DNA from: Alphaproteobacteria bacterium UBA3002
GTDB taxonomy: Bacteria > Pseudomonadota > Alphaproteobacteria > Rickettsiales > UBA3002
DNA: 13,942 nt
NCBI GenBank assembly: GCA_002346425.1
Contig: DDZS01000058.1
Span: forward strand, 1,022 to 14,963
Direction of reading: 5' to 3'
Shown here: one piece after another, positions 7,033-13,785 of the stretch
Numbering within the stretch: the stretch's first letter is position 1
Layout: each line of letters starts with the position of its first letter
Notes under the pieces: generated by a model
Seen by the model: the letters and a program-made list of their open reading frames with translations, nothing else
What the model was told of the DNA's origin: nothing
Databases searched by the model: none
Made by a program: the position numbers and the translations under genes

Positions 7033-7926
7033 TCAAGCTTGCTTAACGATGCGGACTCGGCGGATGCGACGCGGATCGGCGGAAATAATCTCGAATTTTA
7101 GCGCCTGCTCAAATTCAATCACTTCGCCTTTGGCGGGAATGCGCCCCAAATGCGAGAATAACAGCCCGCCTAACGTATCAAAATCGTCAGAATCTTCGTT
7201 GGTGAGCTCTAATTGCAGTTCTTTCTCAATATCTTCGATGTCGATACGCGCATCGGCCTCCAGCGCATGTTCCCCTACCCAGCGCAACACCGGCGTATCG
7301 GTCAAATCGTCATGTTCATCATGAATTTCACCGACGATTTCCTCAAACACGTCTTCCATGGTGACTAAGCCATCGGTCCCGCCATATTCATCGACCACAA
7401 TCGCCATATGCGATGAGCTCATGCGCATTTTCAGTAGCAAATCGACAATTTTCATCGAGGCAGGCACAAACAGAATTTCGCGCTTCATGGTTTCGATATC
7501 GAAACTGACGCCATTCATCAGGCACATCATAAAGTCTTTAATATGTAAAAACCCGGTTACCGTATCCAGTGAGCCACTATAAACCGGTATACGAGTATGG
7601 CGGTTTTGGGCGATTTGCTGTTTTAATTCATCAATGTCAATCGAGTCCGACACCGCAAAAATATCCGGTCGGGGGATCATCACATCGCCAACGGTCAGTT
7701 CGCCAAAGGCGATCATGTTGCGCAGCAGGCTGATTTCATCACCAGAAATCGAATCCTGCGCTTCGTCATCATGTTCGTGTAGCACCTCTTCCAGCGCCTG
7801 TTTCAGGGAATGTTCCTGACGGCCAGAAATGGTATGGCGCACCCAGCGCGCCAGGCTACTTAGCGGGGAAGTGTCGTGTTCTAGCGGCTCGGGCCGACTG
7901 GGAGGTTCTTCGGGTTGCGTCAACAT
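7033..7926 (-). CDS. corC: CorC/HlyC-family CBS-pair protein
   Basis: This is a 297-residue soluble member of the CorC/TlyC family. A charged N-terminal tail (1-65) leads into a CBS pair (about 75-205) with the conserved VMIPRPDI (82-89), HTRIPVY (110-116) and VVDEYGGTDGLVTMEDVFEE (177-196). A CorC/HlyC transporter-associated domain follows (about 215-295). The membrane-spanning DUF21 part found in larger relatives is absent. In E. coli the equivalent gene (ybeX/corC) is implicated in magnesium and cobalt efflux and more recently in ribosome-related physiology; the adenine nucleotide or Mg ligand here is unknown. The ATG at 7926 has no strong ribosome binding site. It lies 70 bases after ybeY and 35 bases before lnt in the conserved order. 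Confidence 0.92.
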   Translation of the reverse strand: MLTQPEEPPSRPEPLEHDTSPLSSLARWVRHTISGRQEHSLKQALEEVLHEHDDEAQDSISGDEISLLRNMIAFGELTVGDVMIPRPDIFAVSDSIDIDELKQQIAQNRHTRIPVYSGSLDTVTGFLHIKDFMMCLMNGVSFDIETMKREILFVPASMKIVDLLLKMRMSSSHMAIVVDEYGGTDGLVTMEDVFEEIVGEIHDEHDDLTDTPVLRWVGEHALEADARIDIEDIEKELQLELTNEDSDDFDTLGGLLFSHLGRIPAKGEVIEFEQALKFEIISADPRRIRRVRIVKQA

Positions 7927-7943
7927 GTCGTAACTATCGGATT

Positions 7944-7972
7944 AGCATAGAGGAGTTTCCTTGAAAGACCAA
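7944..7972 (-). promoter_or_regulatory. Weak candidate promoter before corC
   Basis: The 70-base gap between ybeY and corC contains, on the minus strand, TTGGTC (7967-7972), 17 bases and TATGCT (7944-7949). The -10 box and spacing are acceptable and the -35 box is poor. The -35 overlaps a small inverted repeat (CCTTG, 6 bases, CAAGG). It could give corC-lnt extra transcription independent of miaB-phoH-ybeY. Confidence 0.28.
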
Positions 7973-7996
7973 GGTTTTTTTGCACTGCATCCAGCG

Positions 7997-8428
7997 TTAT
8001 ACATAAGGATTGGCAATTCCAAGTTTAGATAAGATCGTCACCTCTAACGCTTCCATTTCCTCTGCCTCCGCGTCTTCTTCATGGTCGTAACCGGAAATAT
8101 GCAGCAATCCATGCACCAGTAAATGCAGGAAATGATCGTTGAAACTCTTGCCTTGCGTGTCGGCCTCTTCTGCCACGCGATCGTAACTAAACATCACATC
8201 GCCCCACTCATATTCATCAGTCGACGGAAAAGACAACACATTGGTCGGCTTATCTTTTTGACGGTACTGCGCGTTATAGCCCTGAATCTCCGCATCGTTC
8301 ATCAGCACCAGTGCGACTTCTTCATCCTCCGGCACGCCCAGATGGTCGCGCACGGCTTTGACCACGAACAGAATCCGCGATTCCTCAATCTGCCAGCGTT
8401 CATCATGGGTAATGAGATTGACGGACAT
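7997..8428 (-). CDS. ybeY: Endoribonuclease YbeY (rRNA maturation factor)
   Basis: YbeY is a zinc-dependent single-strand endoribonuclease that acts in 16S rRNA 3'-end maturation and ribosome quality control. The 143-residue product has the conserved RQKDKPTNVLSFP (56-68), a GDVMFS strand (76-81) and the metal-binding motif HGLLHISGYDH with His106, His110 and His116, followed by the acidic EEDAEAEEME typical of the family. Length is normal. The ATG at 8428 lies 13 bases after the phoH stop. No clear ribosome binding site is present; a 7-bp hairpin spans the phoH stop codon just upstream and may affect coupling. PhoH and YbeY are neighbours across most Proteobacteria, and the context fits a joint RNA-related role. 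Confidence 0.96.
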   Translation of the reverse strand: MSVNLITHDERWQIEESRILFVVKAVRDHLGVPEDEEVALVLMNDAEIQGYNAQYRQKDKPTNVLSFPSTDEYEWGDVMFSYDRVAEEADTQGKSFNDHFLHLLVHGLLHISGYDHEEDAEAEEMEALEVTILSKLGIANPYV

Positions 8429-8435
8429 GGGAATG

Positions 8436-8454
8436 CGAGGATTAGTTATCCTCG
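8436..8454 (-). other. Hairpin spanning the phoH stop codon, just before ybeY
   Basis: CGAGGAT and ATCCTCG form a perfect 7-bp inverted repeat with a 5-base loop; on the minus strand the phoH TAA stop straddles the loop and the 3' arm. No T tract follows, so it is not a terminator. The 5' arm holds the only SD-like GAGG near the ybeY ATG at 8428, about 21 bases upstream. Pairing would bury it but would also bring the arms close to the ATG. A role in coupling ybeY to phoH is possible but unproven; the 5' arm also encodes the last PhoH residues Asp-Glu-Asp. Confidence 0.4.
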
Positions 8455-9506
8455 TCTAATCCTTCCAGCTCAGCGGCGCGGGCTTTCTTCTTTTCTTCCC
8501 ACGCGTCATAGGCTTTGACGATTTTCGCGGCCAGATCGTGGCGCACCACATCTCCGTCGAAGAAACGCACTACCTCGATACCCTCAATCGGCTCGACTTT
8601 CGGAATACAGTCCGCAAGCCCGGATTTCACATCTTTCGGCAAGTCGATTTGTGATAAATCGCCATTCAGTACCATGCGCGAATTCTCGCCCATGCGGGTT
8701 AGAAACATCTTCATTTGCGTGCGCGTGGTATTTTGCGCCTCGTCGAGAATCACGAAGGCGTTCGAGAAGGTCCGCCCGCGCATATAGGCCAGCGGGGCCA
8801 GTTCAATCTCTCCAGATTCGATATGTCCCTGCACCTTTTCCGCCGGCATCATATCAAACAGCGCGTCATAAAGCGGGCGCATATAGGGGTCGATTTTGTC
8901 TTTAATATCGCCGGGTAGGAAACCGATTTTCTCGCCCGCTTCCACTGCTGGTCGTGACAAAATAATCCGTTCCACCTTGCCGGTCATGAACATATAAACC
9001 GCCATGGCGACGGAAATATAGGTTTTCCCCGTTCCCGCCGGCCCAAGCGCAAATACCAGTTCCGAATCGAACAGCGAACGGATGTAATTCGCCTGCACAT
9101 GGCTATAAGGAAACACGCTTTTGCGCATGGTGCGGATATGCACATCCGCGTCTTTCTCGTCGCCTTCATATTTGCGGCGTTTGCCCGTGGGCTTATCGGT
9201 CACCGGTGGAGCCATGCGAATTTTCGCATCCACCTCGGCATGGCCAACTTCTTTACCGGCAGCAATATCGGCATAAAGCTCGTTCAAAATGCGTTCGCTG
9301 GCTTCCACATCGCGCGGTTTGCCGGTTAGCGATATCATATTTCCCCGCGCCACCGCTTGGACATGCAGCAATTCGCCAATGCGCGTCAGGTTATGGTTCA
9401 ACTCCCCATATAACTGCGGCAGATAGGCATTATTATCGAAGAAAATATTCCGGCTTTCGGTGTCACGCTGTTTGGTATGCGGCGATTTTTTAGGAGGTTT
9501 GGCCAT
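8442..9506 (-). CDS. ybeZ: PhoH-family ATPase (YbeZ-like)
   Basis: This is a 354-residue PhoH-like P-loop ATPase. An N-terminal part (about 20-100) resembles a KH-like RNA-binding region, with NMISLTGKPRDVEASERILNELY at 56-78, and is followed by a basic linker and the PhoH domain: Walker A GPAGTGKT (155-162), SRPAVEAGEKIGFLPGD (184-200), Walker B VILDEAQN (252-259) and NGDLSQIDLP (281-290). The tail is charged and ends ELEGLDEDN. PhoH relatives are often described as predicted RNA helicases, and the E. coli counterpart YbeZ interacts with YbeY; the biochemical role here is inferred. I chose the ATG at 9506, preceded by GAGAGAG, over a GTG at 9533 that falls inside the 71-bp repeat. Confidence 0.94.
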   Translation of the reverse strand: MAKPPKKSPHTKQRDTESRNIFFDNNAYLPQLYGELNHNLTRIGELLHVQAVARGNMISLTGKPRDVEASERILNELYADIAAGKEVGHAEVDAKIRMAPPVTDKPTGKRRKYEGDEKDADVHIRTMRKSVFPYSHVQANYIRSLFDSELVFALGPAGTGKTYISVAMAVYMFMTGKVERIILSRPAVEAGEKIGFLPGDIKDKIDPYMRPLYDALFDMMPAEKVQGHIESGEIELAPLAYMRGRTFSNAFVILDEAQNTTRTQMKMFLTRMGENSRMVLNGDLSQIDLPKDVKSGLADCIPKVEPIEGIEVVRFFDGDVVRHDLAAKIVKAYDAWEEKKKARAAELEGLDEDN

Positions 9507-9517
9507 ATGCTCTCTCT

Positions 9518-9588
9518 CGTCATTCCGAACCACGCAATCGCGTGGGAGGGATCTGTTGCAGATCCTTCGGCTGCGCCTCAGGATGACG
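9518..9588. repeat. 71-bp cloverleaf-like palindromic repeat between miaB and phoH
   Basis: An 8-bp outer stem joins CGTCATTC (9518-9525) to GGATGACG (9581-9588), with one G-T pair. Inside are two perfect hairpins: CCACGC/GCGTGG with a 4-base loop (9530-9545) and GGATCTG/CAGATCC with a 3-base loop (9549-9565). A short GGC/GCC pairing in TTCGGCTGCGCCTCA follows. The wording (GTCATTCCG, CTTCGGCTGCGCCTCAGGATGACG) is of the type found in dispersed intergenic repeats of many bacterial genomes. It starts two bases after the miaB stop and ends 11 bases before the phoH ATG, filling the gap. It is not a tRNA: there is no TTC-type T loop or usable anticodon arm. Confidence 0.7.
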
Positions 9589-9590
9589 AA

Positions 9591-10913
9591 TTATACCAAT
9601 TCCCCACCAAGACTGTTAGGCCCGGCTTGCGTGATGTGGACATCCAGCATTTGGCCCTCGAGCGGACGCCCGGCGGGCACATGCACCGATTGCATATAGG
9701 GCGATTTGCCTAGCCATTGATTGGCGTGTTTTCCGGCTTTCTCAAACAGCACCGGCAGAGTTTTTCCAACCATGCGCGCATTAAATTGCTCCTGCTGCTT
9801 ATTCAACAAGGCTTGCAAGCGTGCTAAACGCTCCCCCTTCACCTCTTCGGGCACTTGATCGCTCCGCGTGGCGCCGGGCGTGCCGGGGCGTGTGGAATAT
9901 TTAAACGAATAGGCGCTGGCATAATGCACGGTTTCGACCACACGTAAGGTCGCTTCAAAATCCTCATCTGTCTCGCCCGGAAAACCGACAATAAAATCGC
10001 CGGAAAAGGCGATATCTGGGCGTTTGCTACGCAGCTGCTCCACCATTGCAATATATTCCGCCGCGGTGTGTTTGCGGTTCATGTCATGCAAGACGCGATC
10101 TGACCCGGCTTGAATCGGCAGATGCAAATACGGCATCAGCTTGTCGATTTCACCATGCACGCGGTAAAGATCGTTATGCATATCGCGCGGATGCGAGGTG
10201 GTATAGCGAATGCGTTTGATTTGATCGAATTCAGCTAAATGTTCAATCAACTGGGCTAAGCTCCATTCCGAACCATCTGCTGCCGCCCCGTGATAGGCAT
10301 TCACATTCTGTCCCAGCAACGAAATCTCGATCACCCCGTGATCCAGATGCTGCTTCACCTCTTCGATAATATCCTTCACAGGCCGCGAATATTCCGCCCC
10401 GCGCGTATAGGGCACCACACAGAAAGTACAGAATTTATCGCAACCTTCCTGCACGGATACAAAGGCCGAACGCCCACCGGTGTTCCGTGGTGCGGGTAGC
10501 GTATCGAATTTATCATTGGCGACAAAATCAAGCTCCACGGGCCGTTGCTGCTTATTGCCCAGCAGTTCGGGTAAGCGATGAAAATTTTGTGGGCCGAACA
10601 CCATATCGACCACGGGCGCGCGACGCATGACTTCTTCGCCCTCGGCTTGCGCGACGCAGCCCGCCACGCCGACGGTAAATTCTTTTCCCGCCTTCTGACG
10701 CTGCATTTTCAGGCGCTTGATGCGACCTAATTCGGAATAGACTTTTTCCGCCGCTTTCTCACGAATATGGCAGGTATTCAAAATCACTACATCCGCCTCT
10801 TCCATCGTCTCCGCCGGAAGATAGGCCTGCGCGGCCAGCACGTCCTGCATCCGTTCGGAATCATAGACATTCATCTGGCAGCCGTAGGTTTTGATAAAAT
10901 AGCGCTTTTGCAT
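9591..10913 (-). CDS. miaB: tRNA-2-methylthio-N6-dimethylallyladenosine synthase MiaB
   Basis: MiaB is a radical S-adenosylmethionine methylthiotransferase that converts i6A37 to ms2i6A37 in tRNAs reading U-starting codons. The 440-residue product has all three domains: an N-terminal UPF0004 domain with Cys12, Cys48 and Cys86 holding the auxiliary [4Fe-4S] cluster; a radical SAM domain with CDKFCTFC (Cys158, Cys162, Cys165) and SLLGQNVNAY; and a C-terminal TRAM RNA-binding domain (about 375-440). The start is the ATG at 10913, beginning MQKRYFIKTYGCQMN as is normal, though no purine-rich ribosome binding site is visible. It leads the miaB-phoH-ybeY-corC-lnt set and is preceded by a structured gap with no convincing promoter. 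Confidence 0.97.
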   Translation of the reverse strand: MQKRYFIKTYGCQMNVYDSERMQDVLAAQAYLPAETMEEADVVILNTCHIREKAAEKVYSELGRIKRLKMQRQKAGKEFTVGVAGCVAQAEGEEVMRRAPVVDMVFGPQNFHRLPELLGNKQQRPVELDFVANDKFDTLPAPRNTGGRSAFVSVQEGCDKFCTFCVVPYTRGAEYSRPVKDIIEEVKQHLDHGVIEISLLGQNVNAYHGAAADGSEWSLAQLIEHLAEFDQIKRIRYTTSHPRDMHNDLYRVHGEIDKLMPYLHLPIQAGSDRVLHDMNRKHTAAEYIAMVEQLRSKRPDIAFSGDFIVGFPGETDEDFEATLRVVETVHYASAYSFKYSTRPGTPGATRSDQVPEEVKGERLARLQALLNKQQEQFNARMVGKTLPVLFEKAGKHANQWLGKSPYMQSVHVPAGRPLEGQMLDVHITQAGPNSLGGELV

Positions 10914-11061
10914 GGTGAGGTGTCAGTTATCAGAGTTCCAAGCGCAATTAAAGATTTTTCCATCATCCAATAGCGCGATGAACAGCGGTCAGCAGACCGC
11001 TGCCTTTAATGCGCGCATCGCTTAGGATTGCAACCCACATCCGCCACAGGCGGAGAGAAAA
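10914..11061. other. Structured non-coding region between ispA and miaB
   Basis: This gap has no supported gene but contains strong secondary structure. Hairpin A is CAGCGGTC-AGCA-GACCGCTG (10983-11002), a perfect 8-bp stem, nested inside a GCGATG/CATCGC pairing (10975-10980 with 11016-11021). Hairpin B is TCCGCC-ACA-GGCGGA (11040-11054), starting eight bases after the ispA stop on the minus strand. Neither has a T tract on its 3' side, so they are not classic terminators. The word TTAGGATTGCAA (11022-11033) recurs after trmB at 3057-3068. A TGTCAGTTATCAG word (10921-10933) resembles the repeat after ffh. It looks like a dispersed repeat or processed leader, not an obvious RNA family. Confidence 0.5.
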
Positions 11062-12018
11062 TTAACTCCGGCGATTTACGACATAGTCGGCCAGCACACG
11101 CAGTGACTCGGCCTTTTTGTCGAAATGGCGCAGATAGTGCTTCGCCTGGTCGGCGAGAATATGCGATTGTTCGCGGGCGCGTTCGACGCCCAGCACACTG
11201 ACCAACGTCGCTTTACCCGCGGCAGCGTCTTTACCGACTTCCTTACCCGTTTGCTCGCGCGTGCCTTCGACATCGAGCAGGTCATCGGTGATTTGGAAGG
11301 CCAGGCCCATGTCATGGGCGTAGCGGCGCAGGCTATTGCGCAGATTTTCTGGCGCTTTCCCCAAAATCGCGCCTGCTTCGCAGGACACCGCAAACATCTC
11401 CCCGGTTTTCAGACGTTGCAGGCGGATAATTTCATCGGCATCGAGTTCCTTATTTTCCGCATCCAGATCCATCATCTGACCGCCGACCATGCCACGCACG
11501 CCGGAAGCTTTGGCAATGGTGCGGATCAGTTCGCAACGCACGCTAGCATCGGGATGCACCGAGCGATTCGCCAAGACTTCAAAAGCAAAGGTCAACAACG
11601 CGTCGCCCGCCAGAATCGCCGCCGCTTCGCCAAATTCTTTGTGGCAGCTGGGCTTGCCACGGCGATAATCATCATCATCCATCGCGGGTAGATCATCATG
11701 CACCAGGCTATAGGTGTGAATCAGCTCAATCGCGGCAGCCGTCACCATCGCAGCGTCCGGGCTAACCCCAAACAGACCCGCACATTGCACAGTCAGATAG
11801 GGTCGCAGGCGTTTACCGCCGGACAGCGCCGAATAACGCATCGCTTTAATGACTTTGCCTTCGCCAAAAGCGTCATCTTCATTCTTTTCTGTGGTGGTTT
11901 CCCGACTGGAAATGGAAATAACTTTATTACCGCAGGTGCTATTGCCCGGGAGTAATTCGTCCATCTTTTCATCTACTTGCGCGCTAATTTCGGCGAGCGC
12001 CGCCTGTAATTCTTTCAT
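11062..12018 (-). CDS. ispA: Polyprenyl synthetase, farnesyl diphosphate synthase type
   Basis: This enzyme adds isopentenyl diphosphate units to make farnesyl (or geranyl) diphosphate, the branch point for undecaprenyl carrier and quinone side chains. The 318-residue product has GGKRLRP (67-73), the first aspartate-rich motif DDLPAMD (108-114) within SLVHDDLPAMDDDDYRRGKP, GQMMDL (180-185), KTGEMF (204-209) and the second motif DDLLD (245-249). Tyr103 and Ser104 before the first motif fit a bacterial farnesyl synthase such as IspA; geranylgeranyl production cannot be excluded. It carries about 24 extra residues (about 27-52, Ser/Thr/Glu-rich) compared with E. coli IspA. Its ATG follows the xseB stop with no gap (TAAATG), so the two are coupled. 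A dxs gene often follows in alphaproteobacteria but is absent here. Confidence 0.94.
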   Translation of the reverse strand: MKELQAALAEISAQVDEKMDELLPGNSTCGNKVISISSRETTTEKNEDDAFGEGKVIKAMRYSALSGGKRLRPYLTVQCAGLFGVSPDAAMVTAAAIELIHTYSLVHDDLPAMDDDDYRRGKPSCHKEFGEAAAILAGDALLTFAFEVLANRSVHPDASVRCELIRTIAKASGVRGMVGGQMMDLDAENKELDADEIIRLQRLKTGEMFAVSCEAGAILGKAPENLRNSLRRYAHDMGLAFQITDDLLDVEGTREQTGKEVGKDAAAGKATLVSVLGVERAREQSHILADQAKHYLRHFDKKAESLRVLADYVVNRRS

Positions 12019-12255
12019 TTACGCATCCTCTAAGGGTTCGGTTTGCAGCGCGCCACCCGACTCGCCCATGATTTTTTCGACTTTCATCCGCGCTGATTCC
12101 AGCTTGGCCTGACATTGCTTTTTCAGATTAGTCCCGCGTTCATATTGCGCAATCGCGGCATCCAGATCGCCCTGCCCGGATTCGAGCTCGCGCACAATCG
12201 CTTCCAGCTCGCTAAGTGCGGCTTCGAAGCTTAATTCTTCCGTCTTTTCTGTCAT
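12019..12255 (-). CDS. xseB: Exodeoxyribonuclease VII small subunit
   Basis: XseB is the small subunit of exonuclease VII, a single-strand DNA exonuclease in which several small subunits coat the large catalytic subunit XseA. The 78-residue product is the usual size and shows the family core FEAALSELEAIVRELESGQ (10-28), then DLDAAIAQYERGTNL (30-44) and a helical KKQCQAKLESARMKVEKI (45-62), all predicted coiled coil. I chose the ATG at 12255, with a weak CAGG ribosome binding site; a TTG at 12273 extends the frame by six residues with no family support. xseA is not in the window. The pairing with ispA is conserved in Proteobacteria. It diverges from ffh across 78 bases. Confidence 0.93.
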   Translation of the reverse strand: MTEKTEELSFEAALSELEAIVRELESGQGDLDAAIAQYERGTNLKKQCQAKLESARMKVEKIMGESGGALQTEPLEDA

Positions 12256-12292
12256 GGCCTGCAGCTTACGCAATTCCGGCGCCCTTGTCTAT

Positions 12293-12304
12293 TGTCAGGT
12301 GACA
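12293..12304. promoter_or_regulatory. Short palindrome between divergent xseB and ffh
   Basis: TGTCA-GG-TGACA is a perfect 5-bp inverted repeat in the 78-base gap between xseB and ffh, 30 bases before the ffh ATG. It might be an operator, but no convincing -10/-35 pair can be placed around it on either strand. The ffh ribosome binding site is AAGG at 12325-12328. Confidence 0.2.
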
Positions 12305-12333
12305 GCGTGGGGTAAGGCTGCTACAAGGCTGCC

Positions 12334-13725
12334 ATGTTTCAATCCTTATCCGAAAAACTGACCGGCGCGCTCGATAAATTACGCCGCAAAGGGGCGCTTT
12401 CTGAGGCGGACATTGATGCAGCCATGCGCGAGGTACGCATTGCGCTTTTAGAAGCAGATGTGGCGCTGCCGGTCGTCAAAGACTTTATCAAAAGCCTGAA
12501 AGAAAAGGCAGTTGGCGAAGAAATTATCCATAGCGTCTCGCCCGCGCAAATGGTGATCAAACTGGTGCAGGATCACCTGACCGAGTTGCTCGGTGATGAG
12601 CATCAGGCGCTGAATCTGACCGCCACGCCCCCCGCCGTCATCCTAATGGTGGGCCTGCAGGGTTCGGGAAAAACCACCACGACGGGCAAGCTCGCCAAGC
12701 GCCTGAAAGAGCGGGATAACAAAAAAGTGATGGTCGCTTCGCTTGACGTGTATCGCCCGGCAGCGCAACAGCAATTGGCCACCGTTGCTGCACAGGCTGG
12801 CGTGCATGCGCTACCTATCGTGCCGGAGCAAAAGCCCGAAACTATCACTAAGCGTGCACTGGAACAGGCGCGGCGCGAGGGGATGGATGTCCTGCTGCTC
12901 GACACGGCGGGCCGTCTGCAAATCGATGCCGTGCTGATGGATGAGCTGCAGCAGGTGAAAAAACTGGCGCAACCGATCGAGACTCTTTTAGTGGCCGACG
13001 CGTTGACAGGTCAAGCCGCGGTCGAAATTGCCAAAGGCTTTCACGAACAAATTGATATTACCGGTATTATTCTAACCCGGATCGATGGCGATGGCCGTGG
13101 CGGGGCCGCGCTGTCCATGCGTCATGTCACGGGTCAGCCAATCAAATTCATGGGCGCGGGTGAGAAGCTGGACGCGCTGGAAGCGTTCCACCCGGAGCGG
13201 ATTGCTAGCCGCATTCTTGACATGGGCGACATTGTCTCGCTGGTCGAAAAAGCCGCCGGACAGGTCGATGAGAAAGCCGCCGAAGACATGATGGCGCGCA
13301 TGAAATCGGGTCGGTTTGATTTCAACGACATGCTTAGCCAGATGCAGCAGCTCAAAAAAATGGGGGGTCTAGGCAGTATGATGGGCTTTCTACCCGGTAT
13401 CGGCAAATTGAAAGATCAGCTCGCCGGTGCGGTGCCAGACGATATGCTCAAACAAACCGAAGCAATCATCCTGTCGATGACCAAAAAAGAGCGCCAATTC
13501 CCGAAATTGCTGAATGCTTCACGCCGCAAACGCATCGCCACCGGGGCGGGGACGGATGTGCAAGCGGTGAATAAAGTCGTCAAACAGCATCAGCAGATGG
13601 AAAAGATGATGAAGAAAATGAAGAAATTCGGTCAGAAGGGCGGCATGCCAAAAGAGCTGGAAGGCCTTGACCCAAACAGTATGTCCAAGGCCGATATGAT
13701 GAAATTAATGAAGCGGCTGAGTTAG
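12334..13725 (+). CDS. ffh: Signal recognition particle GTPase Ffh
   Basis: Ffh binds 4.5S RNA and signal sequences and delivers ribosomes to the receptor FtsY for membrane insertion. The 463-residue product has the N domain (1-95, with ALLEADVALPVVKDF), the G domain with G1 GLQGSGKT (107-114), DTAGR (190-194), TRID (248-251) and DGDGRGGAALSM, and the methionine-rich M domain (about 325-430) with MMGFLPGIGKLK and the RNA-binding SRRKRIATGAGTDVQAVN. TRID and DGDGRGG in place of E. coli TKVD and DGDARGG are normal in alphaproteobacteria. The ATG at 12334 is preceded by AAGG. It is the only complete plus-strand gene. rpsP-rimM-trmD often follow ffh in this class; here it is convergent with a superoxide dismutase gene instead. 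Confidence 0.97.
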   Translation: MFQSLSEKLTGALDKLRRKGALSEADIDAAMREVRIALLEADVALPVVKDFIKSLKEKAVGEEIIHSVSPAQMVIKLVQDHLTELLGDEHQALNLTATPPAVILMVGLQGSGKTTTTGKLAKRLKERDNKKVMVASLDVYRPAAQQQLATVAAQAGVHALPIVPEQKPETITKRALEQARREGMDVLLLDTAGRLQIDAVLMDELQQVKKLAQPIETLLVADALTGQAAVEIAKGFHEQIDITGIILTRIDGDGRGGAALSMRHVTGQPIKFMGAGEKLDALEAFHPERIASRILDMGDIVSLVEKAAGQVDEKAAEDMMARMKSGRFDFNDMLSQMQQLKKMGGLGSMMGFLPGIGKLKDQLAGAVPDDMLKQTEAIILSMTKKERQFPKLLNASRRKRIATGAGTDVQAVNKVVKQHQQMEKMMKKMKKFGQKGGMPKELEGLDPNSMSKADMMKLMKRLS

Positions 13726-13729
13726 TCCA

Positions 13730-13779
13730 GTCACCAGCTGTCAGTCACCAGTTAACACTGGAGACTGACGACTAGTGAC
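13730..13779. repeat. 50-bp imperfect inverted repeat between convergent ffh and sodB
   Basis: Two 23-base arms (13730-13752 and 13757-13779) flank a TAAC centre and match at 19 of 23 positions. The inner part is strongest: GTCAGTC, a mismatch, CCAGT, loop, ACTGG, a mismatch, GACTGAC. The left arm also holds a direct repeat of CAGTCACCAG (13728-13737 and 13742-13751, 14-base period). It starts five bases after the ffh stop and ends six bases before the sodB stop. No T run follows on either strand, so termination would have to rely on the stem. It looks like a dispersed repeat built from a GTCACCAG-type word. Confidence 0.6.
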
Positions 13780-13785
13780 AATTAA

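Noticed and set aside
7927..7982. A tiny 18-codon frame between ybeY and corC (ATG near 7982)
   Set aside because: Too short, no ribosome binding site and no recognisable content; the gap is better read as a spacer with a weak promoter.
9507..9533. Upstream GTG start for phoH adding nine residues (beginning VVRNDEREH)
   Set aside because: It lies inside the 71-bp repeat, has no family support, and the ATG at 9506 has a good GAGAGAG ribosome binding site.
9518..9588. A tRNA gene, from its length and cloverleaf-like fold
   Set aside because: No TTC-type T loop, no D-loop bases and no anticodon arm in the right place; the loops are 3-4 bases long.
11125..11691. A 188-residue plus-strand open frame opposite ispA
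   Set aside because: It is antisense to a clear ispA with all catalytic motifs, has no family resemblance and low-complexity composition.
13075..13125. Ffh GTPase motif variants TRID and DGDGRGG as possible loss of function
   Set aside because: These are the normal forms in alphaproteobacterial Ffh; all other GTPase and M-domain motifs are intact.
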